A DNA stretch of 64,000 nt from Athripsodes cinereus (GCA_947579605.1 OX388312.1:6820001-6884000); one strand, 5' to 3'; numbered from the stretch's first letter, positions 27,697 to 39,900 are shown. The notes: generated by a model from the sequence alone, not told the origin. Made by a program: numbers and translations.

Positions 27697-27994
27697 CAGT
27701 CAAACCTCGATATAGCAGACCTCTACTTAACAGACAAAAAATCCAGTCAAATGTAAAAAAATAAAAACGTCCTGTTAAAATTTAGTATACATGCTTGAAC
27801 TTAAGTGTCGCCATGTGTAAACAATTTTTAAAGGCCGTGATAGATACCTCTGAAGACAATTAAATAGTAACTTCATTCTTTTTTAGTAGGATTACCGAAA
27901 GCAAGCGTGTCAATATCAAACAGCAACGTCACTTCACGATGAGAGTCACACCTCCCCCCCCCCCCAGTTAATCCGTTATACAAAGGTTTTACTG
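27697..27994. mobile_element. Tigger/pogo-like MITE
   Basis: It starts TA-CAGTCAAACCTCGATATAG and ends AAGGTTTTACTG-TA, so imperfect TIRs of the CAGT(A/C)AAACCT type are flanked by TA on both sides. This matches the known pogo/Tigger end signature and TA target. It contains a C14-like run near 27952. It lies between the convergent XPF and PIMT genes. Confidence 0.72.
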
Positions 27995-28487
27995 TAATGT
28001 TGACTGATAATTTAACTGTAAAAAATTGTGGAAAATTCATTGGTACTTTTACTGAGCCAGTTCCATGAGCTGCATCACTAAAATATAATCACAAATCCCT
28101 TATAAAATACTTGAGAATCACGTTGGATTATTTAATTTAAAAACATGTTAATAATAAATAATAATTGACAAAAAATAGCACAATATTTCATCTCGTTACA
28201 TTACAGATTGATACAAAATAAAATACTCATTGAAATATTGTATTCCAATTGATGAGAAAAGTAATATTATTTCACTTTATCGAAGGTTTTGAGTTATCAA
28301 GGCAACAATACAATAAATATAAATAACCATAATGTACATTGAAAGTTTAAAAATATATTTGAAGAATCAAACTCTTTGAATTTGTATCGAAAGTCTTTCC
28401 TTAGAATCCTACATGAACCACGACAGTCCATATAATTAGTATGAAACACAGCAGAAATACAAAACATTTCAATGCACTTAATATCCG

Positions 28488-31400
28488 TCACTCTCTCCAC
28501 TGTTTTTCTTTGTCCGTCAGGGGGACGTAGCAGACTCCCATTAGTTTCTTAGTTGTCACCGATCCATCTGGTAATTTGTCAACCTGAAATACATTGTAAT
28601 TTTTTAAAATTAATTGTTTTTTATTCTAATAAGTTGGTCATTGAAGCGTGTAGTTTAGACCATGTAGATGACTTTGGACATACATGAAATGAACCAGGAA
28701 GCATTCAATATGTATTCAAGACGGAGGTGCCCTAACAGCCAAAACTTCCTAATACCACGGTACTGCATATCTAATCCTGGGGATGACGCAGTATTATCAA
28801 AAAATTGTGATAATATTGTTAAAAATTCTGCAAAATTACTACTGGAACATGATGCAGCTACATCAAATGTTAAAAAATATTTGAGGGCATTGGATATTTT
28901 AGCAACCAGTGATGATATAAGAAATTTTAAAATTAAATCTGTGGGATCTCTTAAAAATAAAACTTATTATTTGAAACTTTGAAATTGGATGAACAAAATG
29001 GTATGACTTTAGAAACATATAGCATTGGTCAAGAGGTGCAGTTAATTTATTTTCAATACGGTTGGATGAAAGAAATATTTAAACATTATAATGAACATAT
29101 TTTAATGGATGCCACATACGTCAAGTCATTGTTATGGTCAATGGATTAGTCAAGTCTAGAATGCCATTATACGTCATAATGGTTGTGGATGACAATAATT
29201 ATTCTGTTTCTGTAGAGACTCTTATCGTACACCACAATCCATCATCAGCTTCTACCAAATCTTTTATGACAAACAAAGACATGGTAGAAATCTCTGTATT
29301 AAAAAAATATTTTCCTGACGCGAAACACAAACTTTGCTTATATTTTCATGTTGTAAATTTTTTATATACTGTTATAGTCATCATTGGACAGTACCTTTAT
29401 TCACAGGATGCGATGAAATCCTTTGACCTGTTACAAAATTAAATTGACGTACATATTTTAAAAAACAAACCTGCGTCAAGTGTTGATCTCCTCCCTCTGG
29501 ACCTACGGGAACTATTAGTCTTCCACCAGGTTTCAGCTGGTCAATAAGCTGGAATATAAATAAACAAAAAGAAATCAACAAATATCTATGTAATATGCTT
29601 AAATAAGTTTACAGAAAATGTAATTAACAATGTCTGAAAACAATATAAAATTTTATGATGTTATGCAACAACGTTTCAAGACATTCATTCATACCATCAC
29701 GGTATTACTCACAAGTGGAGTAATTACAGGACTAACTGCATGTAATAAACATGCAAGCCTTCCTCTCTGTGCCAAAAATAGTCATGACATGAAATGGAAA
29801 TTCTTGGTTATCTCAAATAATTCAGCAACCATAGGTATCTAATCAATTCTTTGTAATATCTACACATTGTGTACTCAATACAAAACATCAATCATTATCT
29901 CATCTTCAAGTTGAAGTCGTTTGAAAGATTGTTGCACTACACTATCCTATTGTTGTGTTACCGCTTGAGGCATAGTTGGTGCAGCAGCTCCCACATGTAT
30001 GGCGTTGTATGGGGCACCTGGTTGATGACCTAATCTGCCATCTCCAACTGAAAGAAGATAAAAATATATACATATTGACACCCGACTATACACTTGCATA
30101 GTTATGTTTGGTTGGCAGATGCCATGTGCCTGAGCTAACTATAAATGTATGCCTATATGTCGAGGGGTGAAAGGCTATTTGTTTTAAGCGACACTTTTGC
30201 CGAAAATGAGTTATATATATGGTCGGAATCGGCAAATTTTTCTGCGTCGATTGGTCTAGGTTTCGAGTCAATCGGAGTACTTTTTTGGCGCTTGAACAAA
30301 AAAAAAATAGGTCTTATTTCTCAAACGTGATGTATGATCTGACATCAAATTTGTCACTTGATTTAAACACTTCACTTAAACCATTCATTAATACTGATTA
30401 ATACAGACTATTGGAGCATAAGCTATTTTTCTTTCTTCAAATTTTCAGATAGATGGTAGTTAAAGCTTTTTTCCGTGTGTGCAAATTGTCATAAAAAGTA
30501 CCTTAAACCGTTTTGCCCTCTTCTGCTATTTCTCTGCATTGTCGCTTCATACATTTAGCCGATATTTAAAAAAGTAGTGCATGTCGCATGAACCGTTTTC
30601 GCTGCAACCGTTTGCACCAACTTTTGACTGTTCAACCAATTTTCTATTTCGTAATATTGATAATGATGGTCGTTTCAACTTTTTCGTCTCATTTTTATTT
30701 TTGAAAACATGTTATTTGAGACAAATCTTTGTGAAAGATGCTCGGACTTGAATCATTTTTCCTGTTTTTAGAACATATATAATATGTCATTTAAACAAAA
30801 AAAAATTAGTATGATACAACAAAACGCATGTCATTTAATACAAATAAAATATTTGGCATTTTGAGAAACCGCGGCGTAAATCCACAAGTCGTTGCAGGTT
30901 AGCACGAGGTTGGCGCTTCAGTTGTCCATAGTGGCGACTCTTGAAGCGCGTGCGCGCGTTAGATGTCTGCGATCTAAGATTTTGCGAATATTTTTATCGT
31001 TATTTTTATTCAAAATTGTATCTTAATGATTATCACCAACAAATTTACGAATCAGTGAAAGTGTTATCGTTTCTTTAATAATCATTTTGTTACAACATAC
31101 GTGTGTTAGAGTATTATTTCAAGAACTTATATGTAAGTGTTTTTATTTTATATTTTTGTATCAAAATCGATACGCTATCAATTAAAATTATGTACATCTA
31201 AGTATTTTAATTATTTATCATTACAGTTCACCATGGAATTAAACAGAAGAAAGTACTACAAAGGCTTCATTAAACGCGTTTGTGAAAAAAATGATAATAT
31301 CAACGAACTTACAGTAACAGTCTTGGGAAGCTCTTCATATCACAATCGAAATAAAGATCTTAGTGTTTTTGATCCAAACGTTGACAAAGATCATGAAAAG

Positions 31401-34400
31401 ACGGTAAGTTCAGCTTAGTTATGATATTAAGTAAAATTGTATTGTTAATTGTTTTTGTAAAAGTTGGAATATAACTAGGGCATTGTATTTTAGGAAAAGG
31501 AAAACAACAATAATAACTCCCAAGAAAGTGTGGAAAACTGCCGTAATCCTCCTTATGAAGAAGTTGAAATGCAAGAGGTAATCCATGATGATCAAGCTAT
31601 AATAGCGGGTATTGCTCTCGGTTTAGAAAACAGCACTGATATTATACAGCAATCTTTGGACGATGCTGATGTTAGTGAATTAGCTGAAATAATCAGTCCG
31701 GAGGAGAATAATGTCAGAGACATAGAAATACCAGATATGACAAAAGAAAGAAAATGTAAGCGATCTGTGGCTTTGTTGGATTTTATGAGTGACGACGAGG
31801 AATACAATTGGGATTCAACATCTTGGAAGGAGACAGACGAGTCTTCAAGCGACGAAGATTTATCAAACAAGAAAAAGAAGAAGAAAATAGTATGTATGGA
31901 TGGAAAAGTAGGTCAAGCAGGGTTGAAGAAGAAAAGGGGAAATAAGAAAAATATTTGCAAAGATGCAAGATCCAAAGGCAAATGTTACATTAAAAAAGAT
32001 GGATTTGTTGTACAAACAAAAGAATTACAACCTAATCCATGCATAGGAAAAAAATGTCCATGGAAATGTGAAAATATAGATGGAGAGAAAAGACAGAGAA
32101 TTTTTCATTATTTTTATGAATTATCAAATCAGAGAAAAAAAGATTGGTTAGTCGCTATGTCATCTAAAGTAGAGATAAAAAGGAAAAGATCTAAAAATTC
32201 CAATTACAGGACCAATACATTTAATTATTTCATAAATGATGGAGAGGGTCGTCGTCAGGTTTGCTTAAAGTTTCTAATTGCCACTTTAGATGTTACGCAA
32301 AGGTATATTTACTATACCATATCAAATGCACATGAAGGGATATCAAAATCCGATGGTAGAGGAAAATGTATTCCAGCCAACAAAACTCCAAGTGAAGCAA
32401 AAGAAACAGCAAAAAACTTCATCATGAGCTTACCTGCTCTACCATCACACTATTCTCGCAAGGATAGTACAAGACTCTCTCATTGTAACAATAAATATTA
32501 TTGACAACAATTCTTTTACTTGTTTAATAAAAAATATCATAATTAATGTTTTTATGTTTTCTTTTAAACCCAAGATTCACTTAGCATTACGACAAAAATT
32601 ATTTTGTATCAACTACCTAGTTTTATAAAATCCTTTCAGGAGGAGGATGTAAAACAATTAATTAAGAATGTTATTGTTGCTTAAGTCACTGTTCCTGTTT
32701 CCGTTTATCTTTCAGCTTGTAGTTAAAACAAATAGCCTATTTCAATTATCTTTGGTCAATGTCAGATAAATCGTTATTCCTTCCACTAATTAATTACAGC
32801 GATGTCGCTTAAAACGTTTTTCCCTTCATTAATGTTTTATGCCGTTGGTGGTTGAATCATTTTTCCTGACTCCGGATAAAAGCCAAATTGTATTAAGCGA
32901 CACATAATTTGGATGTTTTGAAGGTATTATTACTGAAAATTATGCCAAAATATGTGTTGATTTTTTTTAAACATGCTGTTCTTAGAACGTTTTTAAATAG
33001 GACTAATCGTTTTTTTATAATATTTTTTTTTCTAAAAAAAATAACTTTAAATTGCTCTCCTGTAAAGTTCACAAAATGTCGCTTAAAACAAATAGCCTTT
33101 CACCCCTCGATGTATTTGTTGGTAGAGTACTAATGTACATAATTATGTTTGCTTGTTTTTTTTTATTTTTAATGGTTTATTTTATTTTTTGTAATTAAAA
33201 ACTGTATAATTTTCTTGTTCATGTTGATTGTAATAAGGAGTGTTTTTGATGAATAAATAAATAAAATAATGTTTGTTATTGATTCATTCATATTGGATTT
33301 TATTATTTATGAGAATCTGTCGTTTTCTCACAATTCGGATACCCAGCAGTCTGGTATAGGCAGGTCTCATTGTGTCATAAAAAAAAGAATATTTATGATG
33401 GATGACATAATTCATGGCCAAATTGAAGATATTAAATATCTTGCTTGTGATTTTACCCATGCGAAAATGTATAATTTTTTACATTTATCTGACAACAATT
33501 TTTAATTGATACGTTTTGATTCATTTTGAGTAGTAAATGTGGAAATTGATTCTAGATGTTAATAAGTGCCAGTAAGTTGATATTACCACAATATGATATA
33601 TAAGTAATCAAATTACTATTATTATGATGTTTTAAGAAGATTTGTAAGATAAATAAAAATAGTTTACGTTATCAAATGTAGTTTTTCATAAACCACATTC
33701 GATAAACCACAAATAAGAAAAACAATTACATACTATTATGACTGTCATCATTAAAAAAAATTGTATAGCAAATAGTTAAAATAATATTTGATTGCTTTTA
33801 AGTAAACAAACACAATGTACATCTATCTTTACCATCCTGGCATCTTTCACAAACGGGGTAACCAGTGGTCCAATTTTATTTCAAGAACATACAATCTTCT
33901 CTCCCCATTTATGATAAGTGGTATGCCTCATTCATATTCGTGTCTTATAAAAGCAGGTGTTCATAAAACATCAATTAAGATCCTTAAGACATTTAACATC
34001 TTCAACTCAATGATGAGGTACGCCACCTCTGAGAGGATGATTTGCATGTTTATTACATGCAATAATTTTTTTTAATGTATTTCAGTTACATAACAAGATC
34101 AATTTATATAAGAAAAGAAATTGATGACATGTAGTGGGGAGACTAGTTTATAGTTAGCGAGAGTAATCAATCTCTTGGTAACACCATGTGAGAGTACAAA
34201 TAGATAGGTCTTAAATCTGATGTTTTATAAATACGTAAACATACAGAAAAACTTATAGAATAAAGCGAGAGACCTATTCTAATCCTGGGACTATGTGGTT
34301 AACAAAATGTTAATGAACAATTAAAATATTGAAAGTTATCAGTAAAATCTCACCTACTAAGGTAATTCTTCCTGATGTAAGAAGTGATGAATTGTCCTTG

Positions 34401-35827
34401 GTTATGTTGGCTTCAGACATGGAAACCAAGGATTGTATATGGTCTATACCGACTACCTTTCCAGTCTCTCCAACCATCATAGCCATACAAGCTGTCAAAT
34501 ATCCTGAGCCGGAACCGACATCTAATGCGGAGTCACCTGGTTTCAAATAATCTTTTAGATATTCTAAGACGTATGCATGCTGGAAATAAAAAAAAATACT
34601 TAGGTACATTTTACAAGTTCACTTGATAACTTCTCAAATATCTGTGTAAGCCTGAATGTTACGTAAGTCTCAAAACGAGAGTGAGCTCTTGAAATCTTTT
34701 TCAATCAATATAATCATATGAAAGCACAAAATATGTGTTTAATATCTATTATTTGTCATTTATACTATTACACATTTCCTGTACATACAACAGTCACTAA
34801 AGATTTCTATTTCAATTTGTTTAACATGTTCAACAGTTTTATTTGAAAAATGATGGATCCATCAATGAAAATTTGTACTACATTACTTCGTAACTTACAA
34901 CATACAGATATATTTTAAGATATTCAAGATGTTTTATAATACCTACAACAGTTTTTGACATGTCGTTGTCGCAGTGAACTAGTTCAACTCTTTTGATGAT
35001 GACAATTCACTCGCCGAAAGCTACAGCAACAAATAGCTGCAACACCGAGATCCCAGAAAACTTTTGTAGACATTTTATAACTCATTAATCAAGTAGGTAC
35101 TTTTATGAAATTAGTTACAAACCATATGAGGTGCACTAATGGTGACGGAATATCCAATGGGCTGTGGAGAATCCATGTACGGACACTGTGGACAATAATG
35201 TTTTCTATCCACAGCCATCATAGCTGCTTCCACTTCATCTGATTTGATTATATTATGCGCTAAAACCGAGTACATAATTCATTTTTAAAATATGGTACCT
35301 AGATTAACTTGCTATAGTTACACATGGCTTCAACCACCTTTTTTCATAAAAAACTTACTATAATTATAATGTCAATGTTTTAAAAATGTTTAAAGACTGA
35401 CACACAAGTCAATTGGCAAAGAATCATTCTAAATGGAGGATAAAATGGTCAAATTTCTGTATGACATATATATATGTATCTTGTTTTGCAATTCCACTTG
35501 TTTGGAATGTGTTAAAATTTTAGTTTTCATTATAAACTCATCATTATGATAAATTGAAAGACTCGTGAGCGAATAATTTGATCTTGTAGAGCTGTAAAAC
35601 ACAAAAATATAATGTACCTACAGTATATCTTTTTCAAAATTGAGCGGTACTAGGAATAACAAAGTAAATCATTCAATGATAATAAAATAAAAGCGGTCTC
35701 ACCGATAATATTTTAAGAAATCAAACATTAAAATGAAAACGTGGAAACTCAAAAGGGAAATCTTTTTCTCACCTCTCAAATTCCTGATTAATTCGGCATT
35801 ATCCTTCCCATGGCACCTCCAAGCCAT
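28488..35827 (-). CDS. Pcmt: Protein-L-isoaspartate(D-aspartate) O-methyltransferase
   Basis: Cytosolic repair enzyme that methylates the abnormal carboxyl of isoaspartyl residues using S-adenosylmethionine. Minus-strand exons: 35827-35773, 35259-35123, 34579-34354, 30047-29962, 29548-29471 and 28583-28488, all GT/AG and in phase, giving 678 nt and 225 aa (family about 226). It starts [18 protein letters not shown]. It shows [13 protein letters not shown] at about 54-66, the SAM-binding motif [13 protein letters not shown] at about 83-94, a [19 protein letters not shown] block, [13 protein letters not shown], and the C-terminal [11 protein letters not shown]. Exon order and phase leave no gap. 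Intron 3 is 4.3 kb because a 2.95-kb DNA transposon sits in it, and intron 5 holds a broken MULE-type transposase. Convergent with XPF. Confidence 0.96.
28676..29373 (+). pseudogene. MULE-like transposase remnant in PIMT intron 5
   Basis: Two open pieces read on + with frameshifts between them near 28965 and 29125. The conserved flow [20 protein letters not shown], then [20 protein letters not shown], then [18 protein letters not shown] and CLYFHVV follows the catalytic core of MULE/SWIM-type transposases (first Asp in MDATY, then the T(D/N)KD and LC.FH blocks). One Asp position reads Asn. It is inactive and antisense to the host gene. Confidence 0.62.
30161..30193 (+). repeat. Left terminal inverted repeat of DNA transposon
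   Basis: 33 bp starting CGAGGGGTGAAAGG and ending AAGCGACA, identical in reverse complement to 33077-33109. Preceded by ATGT. Confidence 0.92.
31233..32504 (+). CDS. Truncated transposon protein (SHYxRK family)
   Basis: Two exons, 31233-31403 and 31494-32504 (GT/AG, phase 0), encode 393 aa. An acidic N-terminal region (about 60-200, with many Asp/Glu/Ser) is followed by Lys-rich stretches. Then come [12 protein letters not shown], the [11 protein letters not shown] block, a basic KRKRSK patch, [17 protein letters not shown] and [11 protein letters not shown], after which the frame stops. The order and motifs match the gene 1 alternative exon (3967-5023), which continues past SHYCRK for another ~100 residues. 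Family members I know of run further still, so the C-terminal, presumably catalytic, half is missing here. Its position between the TIRs of a transposon with a TSD makes it the element's own gene, not a host gene. Confidence 0.82.
33077..33109 (-). repeat. Right terminal inverted repeat of DNA transposon
   Basis: 33 bp ending CCTTTCACCCCTCG, the exact reverse complement of the left end. Followed by ATGT. Confidence 0.92.
33825..34060. mobile_element. Family D foldback copy
   Basis: The left end TTTACCATCCTGGCATCTTT..GGGGTAACCAG is the inverted form of the family D terminus. The right half carries the direct blocks AAGACATTTAACATCTTCAA and GATGAGGTACGCCACC. The copy is therefore a long imperfect hairpin, like that at 43966-44295. 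It lies in PIMT intron 3. Confidence 0.6.
34058..34200 (-). repeat. LINE 3' UTR remnant, family F
   Basis: TTACATAACAAGATCAATTT..GACATGTAGTGGGGAGAC..ACACCATGT is a diverged partial copy of the block at 8155-8400, in PIMT intron 3. Confidence 0.45.
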
Positions 35828-36482
35828 GTTGACGAATTCTCGTAGAAACTTCGTTTTGAAGACTGTGTATCGAATTTGAAACTTGTTTACACACGAATTA
35901 AAAATCTCGTGAACTTATATTTAGATTATCGGCAAAACATTGCGGATAAAAAAATATTACAAAAATACACTTGTCAAAGTATTTATTTGACATATCAATT
36001 GACAAAGTAGTTACCAGTTGTGAAAATACACAAAAATGTTGCAAGGAAGAGGGAATAATTTATCGCTACGTTTAGATACCACACATATACAATAATTTAT
36101 TCGTATAACCAAAACGATAGTGTTGTATAAATAAAATTATACAAATGCTTTTCTTGAAAACAAGAAGTAAAGTTTACTATTTTTCGATTTAAATTATAGA
36201 ATATTTTACAATGAGAAAATAAATAATACCTAGGTGTTTTTTTAGGTATATAACAAGAATTATGAAAATAGAGCTCGAACAATTTTGTGTTTTGATAAAT
36301 TAATATCTACTTATATAAAATAACACACTTTTTCTATTTTGGTGAAATTTTAAAAGCTATATAAGTAAGTATTCAGGTTATTACAAAAATCATTGCTTTC
36401 GTTTCATATTGTATTTTACAATAAATTTATACATGATAGGTAGAGGTACTACCTACTTAAGTACATGATTTTAAATTAATCC

Positions 36483-36533
36483 ACCTAAATCACTCGCAAA
36501 CGAGTGGATGGCCTTGAGAAGAATAGAATAGAA
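36483..36533 (+). repeat. LINE 3' end with terminal hairpin
   Basis: CACTCGCAAACGAGTG stem-loop, then GATGGCCTTGAGAA and an (AATAG)n tail. This is the plus-strand copy of the termini at 5311 and 8921, and it shows the hairpin best. Confidence 0.6.
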
Positions 36534-37093
36534 TAAATTAATCCAAAGTTTGTCGAAAAGGTATTAGAAAAGACATAGGTAGGTTGATATCATCAATCAT
36601 TTTGTGTTTAATTAAAAGCAAATATTTCGTGTTCTTTTTATGATGCACTTAAACGCACTAAGTAAGTACCTACCTAAATACATAAATTGTTGCGATAAAA
36701 CTTAACCTACAGTAATGCAAAATGCAGCAACATATTAATATGTAATACACTAGATAGGCACCTACCTACCTGTAATCTCGCGTGATGATTATAGCATTAT
36801 CATAATCGTAAATTCATTAGGCACACTAATTATTATAATAATATAATAATTATTATCCTTGATGCTACCAAATTACCATACGTAGGTTATTATTATTGTG
36901 CTGTTTGTTATTTAATTTATCTAGATACCTATGTGGCTACCTACATATTATAAAAGTACTGTTAGGTACTCACCTGATTAATAAAAGGGTGACATAGTTT
37001 TTTGTACATCAAATAAGACAGTACCTAACGCATTTCATCAAATAAGTAAAACCTTAGTAATTACCATCAAACTATGTAGGTATTTTTTACTTA

Positions 37094-37523
37094 TAGACCA
37101 TTAAAGGATGACGTCACAGAAAAATGTTTGGAGGACAAAAACGGAACAAAAACAAAACAAACAAAAAGGTGGTATTTCTTTCTAACTGCGCAGTTCTAAC
37201 TATGCGTGAAAAAGAGATAAAGTACCAAAACACATGCTATCTCAGATAGTAAATTATTTCAAAGAAGAGCGTTGTCATGTAGGTATTATCCTTCCAACTG
37301 TCAGTAATGCAAAATCACTCAATATTGGGTGGAACGCCTAAAGAATACCTAATAATTAAAAAAACTGTCAGTGTCGTTTTTTGTTATTATTTTGTCGTCT
37401 GACTTTCTTTTTTTTTCTCTAATGGCATAACGTATCCTACAAGGATGATTTGCGCAATCTGACGGTTTGCCCTCCAAGCAAAAGCAAATCCATAGACAAG
37501 ACCACGTGACCTTTAATGGTCTA
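37094..37523. mobile_element. TIR element, about 430 bp
   Basis: Ends TAGACCATTAAAGG and CCTTTAATGGTCTA are perfect inverted repeats, with further near matches (GTCAC/GTGAC). The outer TA could be the target duplication of a 12-bp GACCATTAAAGG TIR. No ORF is present, so it is a non-autonomous element. Superfamily is uncertain. Confidence 0.7.
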
Positions 37524-37954
37524 TGTATTTGATTTTATGCATTATCATAAAAATGTTTCAACCCTCAAAATTGAAATCAAATAAGAGCGAGTGTTAATTT
37601 AAGCCTATTTCAAAATATATAGAAATATTTGAGCAGCTGAAGACAATCAGTACCTAATTTTGCAATAAAATTGCAAATTAAGTATTGCAATTCATTTGTT
37701 TGCTGTATTTTTTTAAAATAGTGTGTTTTTGTTATTTGTGTGGTGTTGTATCAAATACCTACTGTAAGTAATTTTTTGTAGTTTTTTTTTAATTTTCTTG
37801 GTTTACAATTATGTTTTATTTTGTTCGCTGTCCAGCAATTAGGTTAAACAACTCTCAATCTGGCAGTGGTATAAAAATAAAGTATAATATAATAAAAAAA
37901 TAAAATAAAATAATACATTTAAGTAAAATAAGTACACATTTACACATATATGTG

Positions 37955-38070
37955 TCAGGTGCCGGCAAACTTCCCTTTCACGACACAAGCTTTTAGTAGC
38001 TTACTGTGAAAGGTGTATAAGGTTGTATTTGGGTTTAAAACAAACAAAACCCAGATATATCTATTAAAAA
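37955..38070 (+). mobile_element. SINE family C, 5'-truncated
   Basis: It starts at CAGGTGCCGGCAAACTTCCC and runs through CACGACACAAGC and GTGTATAAGGTTGTATTTGG to an A-rich end. It lacks the tRNA-like head. Confidence 0.7.
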
Positions 38071-38689
38071 AATATGTAGGTAACTGTTCACGTACTTAGG
38101 TACTTACAAATTAGTATTTTAATTATTTAATTTTTTAAACAAATATTTTTAATACTTTAAAATGTAGCTACTAGTTTAGGTAGGTACTTGGTACATGTTC
38201 AAAATATAGCAGGAAATTTGTAAGTAGTGGTCTAGTTGCAATAATGTATGGTAAACAAAATTAAAATATAAAATAACATTATTATTTTACTAGCAATACA
38301 CTCGCCATAGCTGAGATAGTAAAAGACAAAAAATAAATAAATTATTGTTGGTAAACAAGGGCATAGGTACGTATCCAGGAAATTCAAAAATATTACTTGT
38401 GCGACTACCCATAGAAAAACAGCATCAAAGAGGGAAGCTACCCCTCCCCTTTTTCCTCTAAAAAACTAGGTTTTAATTACTTTAATACATTTACAATAAG
38501 AGTAGGTACTTTGGGAGACAAAAACTTATGAAGAACACTTTATCGGTAATAAATAGGTAAGTATATTATTGATATTATTTTATACTGTGGATTTTTCCAG
38601 TACCGAATTGGAATCCCACTTTTTTATACTAATTTCCGAGAGTTATGTAAAAGGTAGTAGAGAGAAGTATGCTTGTAAAGTCTCACTTA

Positions 38690-38832
38690 TAAGATAAATT
38701 AACATCTATAATTCAACGATGAGGCATGCCACGCATCCTGAATGTTTTATTATTTTATTGGCACAGAGAAGATAATCTTCGTGCTTTTTACTTGCAGTTA
38801 GTCCACTTGTGGGATATACCGTGATGGTATAA
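38690..38832 (+). mobile_element. Family D element copy
   Basis: Contains CAACGATGAGGCATGCCACG, CATCCTGAATGTTTTATTAT, TTGGCACAGAGAAGATAATC and CCACTTGTGGGATATACCGT before a (TA)-rich tail. Confidence 0.65.
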
Positions 38833-38947
38833 TACTAATAGTATTTTTTGATAAAGCAGGTAGGTATGTAAGTAGGTACATATAGATAACTATTTTTTTT
38901 AGAAAATGGAAGTAGATTAGGTATCTTCTCTTCTGTAGGTGCACTGT

Positions 38948-39115
38948 CAGGTCCCCCCGACGTTGGCGATCACTCTGGCATAGGCGTCTCGGTCCTGCGC
39001 CGTCCGGAACAACTCCTCCAAACGTCATTACAGTCCAATCTCGTACATTGCGCAGCCACGATGTCTGCCTTCTGCCAGCCCCTCGACGTCCCTCTATCTT
39101 GCCTGTCATAATCAA
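38948..39115 (-). pseudogene. Non-LTR RT C-terminal fragment
   Basis: On minus it reads GKIEGRRGAGRRQTSWLRNV-RDWT and then, after a frameshift, EELFRTAQDRDAYARVIANV, the familiar C-terminal tail of an RTE/Proto2-like reverse-transcriptase ORF. It is truncated upstream. Confidence 0.68.
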
Positions 39116-39667
39116 ACACAGCTCTTAATGGAAGTATAAATGTTTACTTAGTCTGGAACGCGTGTCTGCTCTTTGGTTCACAAGGTTTCCAAAGGCCTGG
39201 CGTTTCTCCATTTCACAATACACCTTAGTGTCTGCCCTTTGCTCCTGAGAGAAGCACTGAAAGGCGATTAAGTTTAGTTGAGTTTAAAGGCGAAGTGCGA
39301 CTAAATAATATAGGTGTGTATGAACTGTTGAACCTACATCCAAAGATTCACTGTCATTATCCATATTATAACAATTATAATAAGAGCACACGAGTATGCA
39401 ATTATCTACAATTTGATTTTTATTTCCTCCAGTCCAATTGCCTAAATTTATTTGCGTGATTAAATATATTTAAATTTTAATCGATTACCTTTACAATTTT
39501 CGGAAAATTATAATGAATTGAATGCACTTAATTTAATAATTTGCGTGGGTACGTACTCACTCGTACTAACAACACCTTAGTAAATTTTTTGTTCTCCTTC
39601 CCTTATTAAAGTTGATCTAGGCACATTATCTACCAATCGATACAAACATATCCTGTTCTTAACCCTC

Positions 39668-39900
39668 ACAACGTATTACAGCTGGGGTAGGGAAAGAAAA
39701 CGGAACGCCATATCGATCTATCCTTACATAAATCGTTTGCTTCTTCCACATTCGTGCTATTTCTCACAAATGAAAGCCTATTTCTTTTACCCAACACTTG
39801 GTCATATTTGAGAATTTGAGCCACATGGACAAGCCACGCGATTCTCAAACGTCCGTGCTTTCTTTCAGATAAATACCATTTCTTCTGTACATACTTACCA
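39668..39900 (-). pseudogene. Non-LTR RT C-terminal fragment
   Basis: An inverted, diverged copy of the sequence at 58270-58495. On minus it includes the DRSIWRSVFFPYP tail, NVEEANDLCKDRS and AWLVHVAQIL. The frame is partly intact, but the rest of the element is missing. Confidence 0.75.

Larger units (their letters stand above)
30161..33109 (+). mobile_element. 2.95-kb TIR DNA transposon in PIMT intron 3
   Basis: 33-bp perfect terminal inverted repeats (30161-30193 and 33077-33109, starting CGAGGGGTGAAAGG) are flanked on both sides by ATGT, a 4-bp target-site duplication. TGTCGCTT/AAGCGACA recurs subterminally at 30540, 32803 and 32895. A GC-richer stretch near 30880-30980 precedes a spliced 5' leader (donor 31133, acceptor 31226) and the ORF at 31233-32504. 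Matching TIRs and an intact TSD imply a fairly recent insertion. The coding part is shortened, so it is probably non-autonomous. The 4-bp TSD fits Sola-type elements among others, but I cannot assign a superfamily. Confidence 0.88.
35828..38690. other. Intergenic DNA upstream of PIMT
   Basis: There is no gene that I can support. The PIMT promoter should lie just above 35827. The rest is AT-rich, with short TAGGTA/TACCTA runs, a LINE hairpin terminus at 36483-36533, a TIR element at 37094-37523 and a SINE at 37955-38070. Confidence 0.5.

Noticed and set aside
30145..30401. Two overlapping ~60-aa frames
   Set aside because: They read through the transposon terminal inverted repeat and its subterminal DNA.
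33269..33505. 78-aa frame in PIMT intron 3
   Set aside because: No recognisable motif, no splice support, and it lies just outside the transposon in repeat-rich DNA.
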